Of a stretch of 64,000 nt of DNA, positions 44,229 to 52,926 are shown one piece after another. The DNA lies in the NCBI RefSeq assembly GCF_913060805.1, contig NZ_CAJXTC010000011.1:78446-142445 (forward strand), given 5' to 3'. Made by a program: the position numbers and the translations under genes. Positions within the stretch are counted from its first letter, which is position 1. Every line of letters starts with the position of its first letter. The notes below the pieces were generated by a model that searched no databases, was not told the origin of the DNA, and saw only the letters and a list, made by a program, of their open reading frames with translations. This DNA is from an uncultured Draconibacterium sp. Its GTDB lineage: Bacteria > Bacteroidota > Bacteroidia > Bacteroidales > Prolixibacteraceae.

Positions 44229-45560
44229 TTATTGAAGCAAGTTTTTTTTCGCTTCTTCTATTTTGTTAAATAGGAATTTTTTAATGATTTCCTCCTTCTT
44301 ATTTGAAATACTATCCAGACATAAATTTCCGATACTCCCTTCGTGGCTATGGTTTACGGATTTTTCGGGCGTAAAGTTTCCGTCTTCAATTTGAGCGCCA
44401 ACCTGTTTGTAGGCTTCGCGGAATGGAATTCCCTGAAGTACCAATTTGTTTACTTCTTCAACGCTAAAGAGGTAATCATATTTGCTGTCGTTAAGGATTT
44501 CGGTGTTTACCGACATTTTATCGATGGCCAGACTAACAATATTAAGGCAGTCGTTCATTTCTTTAAACGATGGCAGGAAAACCTCTTTTACCATTTGCAA
44601 ATCGCGGAAGTAACCACTTGGCAAATTGTTGATGATTAAGCTGATTTGCGACGGTACACCTTGCAGTTTGTTGCAACGTGCACGGGTGAGCTCAAAAACA
44701 TCGGGATTTTTTTTGTGCGGCATAATGCTCGAGCCTGTAGTAAACTCTGTCGGCAGGCTCACGAAATTGAAATTTTGGCTCATAAACAAACAAACATCGT
44801 AGGCCAGTTTCGAAAGTGTTCCTGCAATGTTCGCAATGGCAAACGAAACAATTTTCTCCACTTTTCCGCGTCCCATTTGCGCATAAACTACGTTGTAGTT
44901 CATGTTTTTAAATCCGAGTAAATCGGTTGTCATTTGGCGATTTAACGGAAATGACGAACCATAACCGGCTGCCGATCCCAGCGGATTCTGGTTGGTAATA
45001 TTAAAAGCCGACAAAAGCAGTTCCAAATCGTCGGATAAACTTTCGGCATAAGCGCTAAACCAAAGCCCAAACGACGATGGCATGGCCACCTGCAAGTGGG
45101 TGTAACCCGGCATTAAAATGTCTTTGGTTTCTTCAGCTCGTTTAAGTAGTATATCGATAAGGCCCGAAGTTGTTTCTGCAATTTCTTTAATGGCATCGCG
45201 TGAAAACAGTTTCAGGTCGAGTAGTACCTGGTCGTTGCGCGAACGTCCGCTGTGGATTTTTTTGCCAAGGTCGCCCAGTTTTTCGGTAAGCATAAATTCA
45301 ACCTGAGAGTGTACATCTTCAACACCTTCTTCAATGATGAATTCACCTTTTTCTGCTACAGCATAAAGATTCTTCAGCTCAGCCAAAAGCGTTGGAAGTT
45401 CATCCTTTTCGATTAACCCAACCGATTCGAGCATGGTTACGTGTGCCATCGAACCCAAAATGTCGTGCGTGGCCAAAAACAGATCCAACTCGCGGTCTTT
45501 ACCAACAGTAAATTCTTCAATTGCTTTGTTAACAGGTGTACCTTTATCCCAGAGTTTCAT
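44229..45560 (-). CDS. argH: Argininosuccinate lyase
   Basis: This 443-residue enzyme splits argininosuccinate to arginine and fumarate, the last step of arginine synthesis. The fumarase/lyase signature GSSIMPHKKNPDVFEL is intact, with HSGRSRNDQ and GYTHLQVAMPSSFG also present. It is full length and lies apart from the main arginine cluster at 56-64 kb, upstream of gltBD in the same direction. Confidence 0.97.
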   Translation of the reverse strand: MKLWDKGTPVNKAIEEFTVGKDRELDLFLATHDILGSMAHVTMLESVGLIEKDELPTLLAELKNLYAVAEKGEFIIEEGVEDVHSQVEFMLTEKLGDLGKKIHSGRSRNDQVLLDLKLFSRDAIKEIAETTSGLIDILLKRAEETKDILMPGYTHLQVAMPSSFGLWFSAYAESLSDDLELLLSAFNITNQNPLGSAAGYGSSFPLNRQMTTDLLGFKNMNYNVVYAQMGRGKVEKIVSFAIANIAGTLSKLAYDVCLFMSQNFNFVSLPTEFTTGSSIMPHKKNPDVFELTRARCNKLQGVPSQISLIINNLPSGYFRDLQMVKEVFLPSFKEMNDCLNIVSLAIDKMSVNTEILNDSKYDYLFSVEEVNKLVLQGIPFREAYKQVGAQIEDGNFTPEKSVNHSHEGSIGNLCLDSISNKKEEIIKKFLFNKIEEAKKNLLQ

Positions 45561-45861
45561 TTTTAAAGACAGTTAGAAGACGGCAGGCAGACGACGGAAA
45601 GAAAACCGAAATGCAACCTTGGCGCCACTATTATTAATAACTGCAAAGATAAAATTTCAAATGAAAGCTTCTTCCAATTTGTTGGGGCTAAACCCGATTA
45701 ATAACATGCAAAGTAGTGATATTGTATGGGGCGGATTATTTTAGGGTTAGATAAGCTAATTTGTGAGAGACATTTCTTGTTGAATATTATTAGATTTGCA
45801 CTCTGTTATTGGCGCCACTGATGGCACTATTATTGGAGGTGTCGCCCGAAAATTTTGAACG
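45561..45861. other. Divergent promoter region between argH and an unknown membrane protein gene
   Basis: No gene is seen. A word-repeat stretch (AGAAGACGGCAGGCAGACGACGG, split, near 45574-45596) adjoins argH. The phrase TTGGCGCCACT occurs at 45619 and 45809. Nothing else is recognised. Confidence 0.4.
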
Positions 45862-46518
45862 ATGAAGAAAGTATTATCGATTATATCGTACCTGATTATT
45901 GCTGTGGCTTTATACTCGGCAGCAAGTTTTTATTTTAACTACGATTTTTGCCATACAATGGTAGCCGAAGACGGCCCGCTTGAAAACCTGACAGCTTTGG
46001 TTTTGCTGTTGATTTCGGTGCTGTTTGCAGTTCGCTTATTTAAACAGTACAAAGACCGCAATAAACTTTGGGTTGCTTTAAGCCTGGTAATTATTGTAGG
46101 TACGTTTTTTGGTTTTGGCGAGGAGATTTCGTGGGGCCAGCGGCTCTTTTCTGTGCAAACCGGCGATTTCTTTGCCCAGCATAATATTCAGGGCGAAACC
46201 AACCTGCACAATTTGGAAGTAGGGGGTGTAAATCTGAATAAACTTATTTTCTCAACCGGGCTGGTAGTGGTGTTCGGAACTTATTTTGTTCTAACACTTT
46301 TGTTGTATAAAAAGTGGCCTTTTTTCACGCGTACAATTGATCTGTGGGGAATTCCTGTTCCTAAAATCAGATACTCTCTATTAATATTGGTGTGTACTGG
46401 TATCGTTTTGCTTATTCCCGAAAGACGTATTTGGGAGCTTTGGGAAGCTATTTTTGTTACCGTTTTATTGTTGGTATTTCTCAATCCTTACAACCGGAAA
46501 GAGGAGCTTCTTCCGTAA
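45862..46518 (+). CDS. Membrane protein of an unrecognised family, paralog A
   Basis: This 218-residue protein has about six hydrophobic segments. Conserved with the convergent neighbour are EDGPLENLTALVLLL (about 36-50), FGFGEEISWGQRLFSVQTG (about 82-100), and QGETNLHNLEVGGV with NKLIFS (about 109-130). The concentration of acidic, Trp, Arg and His residues in these loops suggests a catalytic or metal site. I do not recognise the family. It is convergent with paralog B across 46 bp. Confidence 0.75.
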   Translation: MKKVLSIISYLIIAVALYSAASFYFNYDFCHTMVAEDGPLENLTALVLLLISVLFAVRLFKQYKDRNKLWVALSLVIIVGTFFGFGEEISWGQRLFSVQTGDFFAQHNIQGETNLHNLEVGGVNLNKLIFSTGLVVVFGTYFVLTLLLYKKWPFFTRTIDLWGIPVPKIRYSLLILVCTGIVLLIPERRIWELWEAIFVTVLLLVFLNPYNRKEELLP

Positions 46519-46564
46519 AACAACTATTCTTTTTGATTTTTAAAACCTCCTGCAAAAAGCTACA

Positions 46565-47251
46565 TTAGCTTGATAGGCTAACGTCTTTAATCTTTTTAGC
46601 CGGATTCATGAGAATAAGAAAAAGGATTCCGGTTAATGCCAATTCGTGCAATTCACTCTCTTTAATCATGTGTATGGCCAGCGGAATAAAAGCATTAACT
46701 GCAAGTAATACAATTACGTGATGAAGGCGTGGAATCGGAACGCCATAATCGATAACCAGTTTTCGAATAGCTTTTACTTTCCAGGTGAGTAGCGGCAGGA
46801 TAACAAAGTAACTGATTAGCGCTACAAACATGAGTTTCGAAAAGATGAGTATGTTTAAATCAACTCCGCCAATTTCGAGGTTGTGCAGGTTGGTTTCGCC
46901 CTGGTAGTTATTTTGCATAAAATACTCGCCCGATTGTACCGAGAAAATACGTTGTCCCCACGAGATTTCTTCTCCAAGTCCGAAGAAGAAAACAAAAGAG
47001 GCAAGCGCATTGAAAAATATTCTTTTCCCGTTTTTCTCTTTTTTGGCATGTACTGCTTTAATGGCAAAAAGTATCGATCCTAAAAGTAAAAATAGCGCAG
47101 TCAGGTATTCTACCCAGCCATCTTCGCGAATAACGCGGGCAAAAGCTTCCGGGCTAACGGTGCTTTGGTATTTTCCATAAGCTACAAAACCAATAATCAC
47201 GGCATAAACTACAATGTCGAGAATTGTAATCCACGAAATATTTTTCTTCAT
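46565..47251 (-). CDS. Membrane protein of an unrecognised family, paralog B
   Basis: This 228-residue protein has the same topology and motifs as paralog A: EDGWVEYLTALFLLL, FGLGEEISWGQRIFSVQSG, QGETNLHNLEIGGVDLN. It is convergent with paralog A and divergent from the ArnT-like glycosyltransferase gene. The shared motifs lie in predicted extramembrane or interface loops. Function unknown. Confidence 0.75.
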   Translation of the reverse strand: MKKNISWITILDIVVYAVIIGFVAYGKYQSTVSPEAFARVIREDGWVEYLTALFLLLGSILFAIKAVHAKKEKNGKRIFFNALASFVFFFGLGEEISWGQRIFSVQSGEYFMQNNYQGETNLHNLEIGGVDLNILIFSKLMFVALISYFVILPLLTWKVKAIRKLVIDYGVPIPRLHHVIVLLAVNAFIPLAIHMIKESELHELALTGILFLILMNPAKKIKDVSLSS

Positions 47252-47323
47252 TTGTATTCAAATTAAAAATGTGGGCGTAAAATTAGTATTTTTTGCTTTC
47301 GCGCCTGCTTAAATTCATCACTA

Positions 47324-48958
47324 ATGAATGATCGTCGTTTTTACATTGCAGTTATTATTCCCCTGGTTTTAATAATTGTTTCGGCTTTGCCGGTTCCGTT
47401 GGTTGTTAATGCTGCAAAATATGCAGAAGTTGGTCGCGAGATGCTGATGAACCACGACTGGATAAACCTGACAATTGGCGGCGATGCCTACGATCAGAAA
47501 CCACCAATGTTGTTTTGGATTGCGGCGGTTACTTTTAAACTGTTTGGTTTGTCGATACCGGCTTACAAACTGGCGGTGCTTTTATTTTCGAGTCTTGGAG
47601 TGTATTCGACATTCCGACTGGGAAAACTTTTTTACGGAAAAGATACTGGTTTGCTGGCTGCCTTCTTTTGGGTAATGTCTTTAGGTTTCCAACATTTTAA
47701 CAACGATATACATACTGATACTTTGCTGGCCAACTTTGTGGTGTTCTCGGTGTGGCAGTTTTCGGCGTATTTAAAAACGCATAAGTGGCAGAACTTTCTG
47801 CTGGGCGCGGTTGGTGTTGGTTTGTCGATGCTGGCAAAAGGGCCGGTGGGAGTTGTAATTCCCGCTGCGGCAATTGGCGGAACCATGCTCGTACATAAAC
47901 AGTGGAAAGAGATATTTAATTACCGTTGGCTAATTGCTTTGGTAATTGTAGGGATTATGATCTTGCCTGCGATGGCCGGATTGTTGAACCAGTTTGGTTT
48001 GGAGGGAATAAAATTCTATTTCTGGACCAATAACGTTGGCCGTGTAACCGGTTCGTATCATGGTAGCAGTACCGATTATTCGTTCTACCTGCATACATCA
48101 TTATATGTATTGTTGCCGTGGACCATATTTATGGTATATGGTTTTATTAAAGAAATAGGCAGCCTGATCGGGTTACGAAAAAATAAAACCCAGGATTTTG
48201 AGGTCGTAAATATTTTTGCGGTTATAGTTTACTTGGGAATCCTGTCGGTAGCCAAACAGCAAAATCCGCATTACATGCTTTCGGCGGTTCCGTTTATGTA
48301 TATAATAAGTGCAAAATGGACTGTGCGTTTGTTCTCTCCCGAGAATAAATCGAAAACACGAAATGTAATTGCTACAATAAATAAGGTAATTGCTGTGGTT
48401 GGTCCTATCGCGCTTTTGGTGCTTCCAATTGTGGTGTTCCCCGAAAAGCGCATTTGGTTTTGGGCCATTTACGGACTTCTGTTTGCCGGAATAGTTTTGA
48501 TGGTGGTTAAAAAGAATGATTTGCCAAGGCAGATCGTAATGTTAACATTCACCATTACAATAATGCTGTTTACCGTTAATGTAAATATGCTGCCGAATAT
48601 GATGAAATTCCATACTTCGCAACAAGCGGCTGAAATATTTAATGAAAAAGCCCCGGATGGAGCGACATTAAGTATATATACATCGAGTGCGCGACTTTGG
48701 AATTTATTATTGTATTCAAAATCTCCGGGAACCTACCTGATAGAAAAAGAAGACCTGGAAGCATTTTTGCCTAAACCGGGGGCGTGGATATACACCTCGG
48801 AAGAAGGTTATAACGATATGCTCGAAATGGGATTGGATATGAATGTGGTAAAGAAATTTACCGAGCATAAACAATTAACAGCTCAGTCGGGGCGGTTCTT
48901 GAATCCAAAAACCAGGGCCAGCCGTTTTCTCACCATGTATCTTGTTGAGTTGAAATAG
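47324..48958 (+). CDS. ArnT/GT39-family membrane glycosyltransferase
   Basis: This 544-residue protein has about twelve hydrophobic segments and the GT39-type N-terminal pattern YAEVGREMLMNHDWINLTIG (about 28-47) with acidic residues of the first loop, then KPPMLFWIAA and HTDTLLANF. Such enzymes transfer sugars from polyprenyl-phosphate donors to lipid A or proteins on the periplasmic side. The C-terminal soluble part (about 430-544) has a TSSARLWNLL segment of unknown role. Acceptor and sugar cannot be told. Confidence 0.87.
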   Translation: MNDRRFYIAVIIPLVLIIVSALPVPLVVNAAKYAEVGREMLMNHDWINLTIGGDAYDQKPPMLFWIAAVTFKLFGLSIPAYKLAVLLFSSLGVYSTFRLGKLFYGKDTGLLAAFFWVMSLGFQHFNNDIHTDTLLANFVVFSVWQFSAYLKTHKWQNFLLGAVGVGLSMLAKGPVGVVIPAAAIGGTMLVHKQWKEIFNYRWLIALVIVGIMILPAMAGLLNQFGLEGIKFYFWTNNVGRVTGSYHGSSTDYSFYLHTSLYVLLPWTIFMVYGFIKEIGSLIGLRKNKTQDFEVVNIFAVIVYLGILSVAKQQNPHYMLSAVPFMYIISAKWTVRLFSPENKSKTRNVIATINKVIAVVGPIALLVLPIVVFPEKRIWFWAIYGLLFAGIVLMVVKKNDLPRQIVMLTFTITIMLFTVNVNMLPNMMKFHTSQQAAEIFNEKAPDGATLSIYTSSARLWNLLLYSKSPGTYLIEKEDLEAFLPKPGAWIYTSEEGYNDMLEMGLDMNVVKKFTEHKQLTAQSGRFLNPKTRASRFLTMYLVELK

Positions 48959-49556
48959 TCGTATTTTAATATTTGCCCCCTGTGTAGAAAGTTAAACTGA
49001 ACGATCGGTTTTTAATTTTTGTTCGCACTTATCTAAAAAATCGTCTTGATTCATTCCCGACCATCATTTTTATTGGTTAAAGTGTTCGGAAATCGTTTTT
49101 GTGGAAAAAATGATTTCGAAATGTAGCTTTTTGTGTGCCTGTATGTAAAAATTTGGGGTCTGCCACACGAAAAGTGGTGATTGTCTGCATTTTCCGTTGG
49201 GTGCTACTTTTCGCCGCTTTGTTAATTCTGGTTGTTCGAACAACAATAAGTCTCATGTATTTTTAGTGTTTTGTGGGCCGAATACAGCATTTTGATGTAA
49301 AAACGGCAATAAAAAGCACTGTTGACTATCAAAAAGGTAAAATATAGCATCAAATATTAATAATTTGTTAAGCGAATTAACATGTCGGTTATAAATAGGG
49401 GTGCGATTGGAAAAAAGTATATTTATTTGAATCAAGAAAGAAAAAACAGGGGGTTAGGGAAGGAAAAAGTAGTTTATACAGAAATCACCTCGTTTTTTAT
49501 AGGGCAGACTAGATTTAAGATTAAAAATAGCAGTTTAACTTTTAAAATTTACGATT
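48959..49556. other. AT-rich intergenic region upstream of the porin-P-II-Amt cluster
   Basis: About 600 bp without a convincing gene. It contains a perfect 14-bp palindrome GTTGTTCGAACAAC at 49231-49244 and should include the cluster promoter. No sigma-54 -24/-12 element (TGGC-N7-TGC) was seen. Confidence 0.5.
49231..49244. promoter_or_regulatory. Perfect palindrome GTTGTTCGAACAAC
   Basis: A 14-bp perfect palindrome about 310 bp upstream of the porin gene. It could be an operator for the nitrogen cluster; there is only this one copy, so this is weak. Confidence 0.3.
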
Positions 49557-50222
49557 ATGAAAAAGACACTACTGATTACAGCAAGTTTTTTACTACTTTT
49601 TGTTGTATCAATTTCGAATGTTAAAGCTCAGGAATGGAGCACAGGTTTAGACATTTACAGTAGTTATTTATGGCGTGGTGCCAAGTTTGGAACAGGGGCA
49701 GCTTTTCAGCCCGCAGTTGAGTTTAGTGCAGGCGGATTTGCCATTGGTGCATGGGGATCATACAGCACAGGCTCGGAAGAAGCAGCTGAGGCCGACCTTT
49801 ACATGGGGTATGGTTTCGATTTAGGTGAAAATGCTTCATTAAGCTTCACTTTAACCGATTACTACTTCCCTGGATCAGATTGGACAGAAGGAGAATCACA
49901 CTACTTCGAACCAATGGTTAGCTTAGGTGTTGGTGCTTTTACTTTCACAGCAGCTTACATGGAAGGACTTGGTGATGACGAGATCAACACTACCAGCGAC
50001 TTGTATCTTGAAGCAGCAGTTTCAGCAGGTCCGGTTGACATTACATTGGGTGGTGGCGACGGCCAGTACACTGACGATGGCGATTTCAACATCTGTAACA
50101 TCATGGTTGGAACCTCAAAAGAAGTTCAGATTACCGAAAGCTTTACTCTACCGGTTTCAGGAGCAGTTATGCTGAATCCATCAACCGGAGGATTCCACAT
50201 TGCAGTTGGTATTTCACTGTAA
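49557..50222 (+). CDS. Outer-membrane beta-barrel, TorF-family putative porin
   Basis: This 221-residue protein has a signal peptide (to residue 24, NVKAQ) followed by amphipathic strands of a small beta-barrel: LDIYSSYLWRGAKFG, FAIGAWGSYSTG, DLYMGYGFDLG, ending with an aromatic-poor strand GGFHIAVGISL. The pattern SSYLWRG is typical of TorF-like (TIGR02001-type) proteins that often accompany P-II/Amt genes. It probably admits ammonium or another nitrogen solute. It lies 85 bp before the P-II gene. Confidence 0.8.
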   Translation: MKKTLLITASFLLLFVVSISNVKAQEWSTGLDIYSSYLWRGAKFGTGAAFQPAVEFSAGGFAIGAWGSYSTGSEEAAEADLYMGYGFDLGENASLSFTLTDYYFPGSDWTEGESHYFEPMVSLGVGAFTFTAAYMEGLGDDEINTTSDLYLEAAVSAGPVDITLGGGDGQYTDDGDFNICNIMVGTSKEVQITESFTLPVSGAVMLNPSTGGFHIAVGISL

Positions 50223-50244
50223 CAGAGAAGATATTTTGATATGA

Positions 50245-50269
50245 AACGAGTCCGCAACTCGGGCTCGTT
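50245..50269 (+). other. Hairpin between porin and P-II genes
   Basis: AACGAGTCCG pairs with CGGGCTCGTT (10 bp, one G-T) around CAACT. There is no T-run directly after it, so it is probably an mRNA-stabilising or processing hairpin, not a terminator. Confidence 0.4.
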
Positions 50270-50307
50270 ACATCTTATACTTTAAAAATCAAACAATATT
50301 AAATAAG

Positions 50308-50664
50308 ATGAAAAAAATTGAAGCAGTAATACGCAAATCAAAATTTGATGAGGTAAAAGACGCGCTGTATGAAGCAGGCATTGAGTTCTTCTCTTTCTGG
50401 GATGTAAGAGGAGTAGGCCAGGCTCGCGAAGGTCGTTCTTACCGTGGTATTGTTTACGATACCAGTACAATCGAAAGAATAAAATTATCCATTATCGTTC
50501 GCGATAAAAACATAGATAAAACAGTTCAAGCCATTTTAGGATCAGCCAGAACAGGTGAGATCGGCGACGGTAAAGTATTCGTTCTTCCTATCGAAGAATC
50601 ATACCGAATAAGAACCGGAGAGCATGGCGATGAGTCACTATTTATTAAAGGTAAAGAAGAGTAG
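50308..50664 (+). CDS. P-II family nitrogen regulatory protein (GlnB/GlnK)
   Basis: This 118-residue trimeric signal protein senses ATP/ADP and 2-oxoglutarate. The T-loop reads VRGVGQAREGRSYRG, keeping the Tyr of YRG but one residue shorter than the GlnB loop before it. The B-loop and C-terminal motifs (ARTGEIGDGKVFVLP, RIRTGE) are conserved. It is directly upstream of amtB (24-bp gap), so it most likely regulates the transporter as GlnK does. Confidence 0.93.
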   Translation: MKKIEAVIRKSKFDEVKDALYEAGIEFFSFWDVRGVGQAREGRSYRGIVYDTSTIERIKLSIIVRDKNIDKTVQAILGSARTGEIGDGKVFVLPIEESYRIRTGEHGDESLFIKGKEE

Positions 50665-50688
50665 TAACTGAAAAAAGATTAAATTATC

Positions 50689-51921
50689 ATGGAAGAAACT
50701 TTGCAAGGCCTACAAATAGGTATAGATAATATGTGGTTATTGGTTGCTGCATTTCTGGTAATGTTCATGCAACCTGGATTTGCCTTGGTGGAGGCAGGTT
50801 TTACACGATCGAAAAACACCGCGAACATTTTAATGAAAAACCTGATGGACTTCTCAATTGGTTCAATACTATATTGGGTGATTGGATTTACCATCATGTA
50901 CGGAGACTCAATCGGAGGATTCATCGGAACTCCAGACCTGTTCTTTATGAGCGACGGTTTTGGCGACAATTACTCTGATTATGCCGACTTGTTTTTCCAA
51001 ACTGTATTTGCTGCAACTGCTGCAACTATTGTTTCGGGAGCTATGGCTGAAAGAACTGAGTTTAAAGCATATTTGATTTTCAGTATTGTAATTACTGTAA
51101 TTATTTACCCAATTTCAGGTCACTGGACATGGGGTGGTGGTTGGTTGAGCCAACTAGGATTCCACGATTTCGCCGGTTCATCTATTGTACACTCTGTTGG
51201 TGCATGGGTTGGTTTAGCTGGTGCGTCTATTATTGGACCTCGTATTGGAAAATATGGAAAAGACGGAGAAGCGAAAGCGATTCCTGGACACAACCTGGCA
51301 ATGGGAGCACTTGGTGTATTTATCCTGTGGTTCGGATGGTTCGGATTTAACCCTGGATCTCAATTAGCAGCTGCCGGTACTGATAACGCTGTTGCAATTG
51401 GTCATATCGCAGTTACTACTAACCTGGCTGCTGCAGCTGGTGCTGTTACTGCAATGTTGGTTGCATGGGTTCGTTACAAACGTCCATCACTTTCAATTTC
51501 ATTGAACGGTGCATTGGCCGGTTTGGTTGCCATTACAGCTGGTTGTGATGCTGTTAACCCAATGGGAGCATTATTCATCGGTATTATGGCCGGTTTCATT
51601 CTGCCATTCGCAGTAGAATTCTTCGATAAAGTATTAAAAGTTGACGACCCTGTAGGTGCTATCTCAGTGCACGGTGTTGGAGGTGCTTTTGGTACACTGG
51701 CAGTAGGTTTATTCTCTACTTCTGAAGGTTTATTCTACGGTGGTGGAGCAAAATTACTGGGTATTCAAGCAATTGGTGTATTGTCATTCTTCGCTTGGGC
51801 ATTCGGTTTAGGTTTGGTATTATTCTTCATCTTGAAGAAAGCAAATATACTGCGCGTTTCTAAGCGCATTGAAGAAGAGGGCCTCGATGTTTACGAACAT
51901 GGTGAGAGTGCCTACAACTAA
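50689..51921 (+). CDS. amtB: Ammonium transporter AmtB
   Basis: This 410-residue channel has eleven predicted helices and imports NH3/NH4+. Family sequences include MFMQPGFALVEAGFTRSKN (N-terminal helices), the two pore histidines in VHSVGAWVGLAGA and SVHGVGGAFGTLAVGLF, and GAMAERTEFKAY. There is no signal peptide (unlike E. coli AmtB). It is last in the porin-P-II-Amt cluster and ends at a strong terminator. Confidence 0.96.
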   Translation: MEETLQGLQIGIDNMWLLVAAFLVMFMQPGFALVEAGFTRSKNTANILMKNLMDFSIGSILYWVIGFTIMYGDSIGGFIGTPDLFFMSDGFGDNYSDYADLFFQTVFAATAATIVSGAMAERTEFKAYLIFSIVITVIIYPISGHWTWGGGWLSQLGFHDFAGSSIVHSVGAWVGLAGASIIGPRIGKYGKDGEAKAIPGHNLAMGALGVFILWFGWFGFNPGSQLAAAGTDNAVAIGHIAVTTNLAAAAGAVTAMLVAWVRYKRPSLSISLNGALAGLVAITAGCDAVNPMGALFIGIMAGFILPFAVEFFDKVLKVDDPVGAISVHGVGGAFGTLAVGLFSTSEGLFYGGGAKLLGIQAIGVLSFFAWAFGLGLVLFFILKKANILRVSKRIEEEGLDVYEHGESAYN

Positions 51922-51958
51922 TCTTCTTCAGCTTTTAAGTCTGTAGCTGTCTGTTTGT

Positions 51959-51990
51959 GGCCCCGTCGTTGGGCGGGGCCATTTTTCTTT
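51959..51990 (+). terminator. Intrinsic terminator of the amtB operon
   Basis: GGCCCCG and CGGGGCC (7 bp) with an 8-nt loop, then ATTTTTCTTTT. Confidence 0.9.
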
Positions 51991-52113
51991 TCAACTACTT
52001 AGCTTAAAAAATGAAAACTAAAATATTTAACTGCATATAATACATTTCGTTTTACGTTAAATTAAGGTCAAGGGTAGTTATTAGTTAGTTTAGTTAGATT
52101 AAAAGAATCGGAG

Positions 52114-52143
52114 ACCGACTGCAATTTTGTAGTCGGTTTTTTG
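52114..52143 (+). terminator. Second intrinsic terminator between amtB and the DUF4494 gene
   Basis: ACCGACT and AGTCGGT arms with a T-rich loop, followed by TTTTTTG. It has no gene directly upstream: the amtB terminator lies 120 bp earlier. A short transcript between them is possible. Confidence 0.75.
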
Positions 52144-52220
52144 TTGATAAAAATGCTGGCTTTTCAATGAAAGTATTTGAGGCTTATGTATTTTTGTCAA
52201 CTCTAAAAAATGTAGAAATT

Positions 52221-52844
52221 ATGATGCAGACTTGGTTCGAAAGTAAAGTAAAATATATGAAAGTTTCCGAGAGCGGAAGCGAATCTATGGTAACAGAAAA
52301 CTTCTTGCTGGATGCGGTATCGTACACCGATGCTGAAACACGGATTATCCGTCAGATGCAGCAAATAGTTAGAGGTGGGGAGTTTCAGATTGTAGACATT
52401 AAAAAGTCGCGAATTGCGGAAGTTTTTCCATTCGAAAATGGTGAATGGTGGTTTAAAGCAGCCATTAATTTGGTTACAATTGACGAGGAAGCAGGTAAGG
52501 AGAAAAAGATTAAAACAAATTACCTGATAATGGCCGATGATATAAAAGAAGCATTGACTCGTTTGGATGAAAGTTTGGAGTACCTGGTTATTCCATTTGT
52601 TGTTACTTCGTTGGCGGTTAGTCCGATTGTAGATGTTTTCCCTTATAATCCGGAGGAATCACAAATTCCTGATGGTTATGTTCCGGTAGCAGAGGCCGAG
52701 GAGAAAAAGAATCCGATTTTTACCGATGGTATAAATCCTTACGCTGAAGAAGAGCAGGAAGCAGCTTCTGCAGAAGAGGAAACTGAAGTTACTGAAGCTC
52801 CGGAAGAAACTGAAGATTCAGCCGAAGAAAAACCGGAAGAATAG
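52221..52844 (+). CDS. DUF4494 domain-containing protein
   Basis: This 207-residue cytosolic protein has the DUF4494 core TWFESKVKYMKVSESGSESM (about 4-23), TENFLLDAVSYTDAETRI and KSRIAEVFPFENGEWWFKA, found in Bacteroidetes and phages. A Glu-rich tail (from about residue 150) follows. An in-frame ATG at 52167 would add 18 residues that coincide with a -7-like sequence (TATTTTTG, 52189-52196), so 52221 or 52224 is favoured. Function unknown. Confidence 0.82.
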   Translation: MMQTWFESKVKYMKVSESGSESMVTENFLLDAVSYTDAETRIIRQMQQIVRGGEFQIVDIKKSRIAEVFPFENGEWWFKAAINLVTIDEEAGKEKKIKTNYLIMADDIKEALTRLDESLEYLVIPFVVTSLAVSPIVDVFPYNPEESQIPDGYVPVAEAEEKKNPIFTDGINPYAEEEQEAASAEEETEVTEAPEETEDSAEEKPEE

Positions 52845-52926
52845 ACAAAAAAATAGCAGTCCGCCTGTGGGAAATCTACAGGCAGACTGCATTTAAGTTA
52901 ATTATTAAGTAGTTGACGAAAAATCT

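Noticed and set aside
48959..49556. Sigma-54 promoter for the nitrogen cluster
   Set aside because: No TGGC-N7-TGC-type element was found on reading the region.
49382..49624. An 80-codon open frame overlapping the start of the porin gene
   Set aside because: It runs into the signal-peptide region of the porin in another frame, has no recognised motif and has random composition.
52176..52196. A -33/-7 promoter pair (TTTG and TATTTTTG) before the DUF4494 gene
   Set aside because: The spacing of 9 bp is far too short for the Bacteroidetes sigma factor; only the -7-like part is kept as a hint against the upstream start codon.
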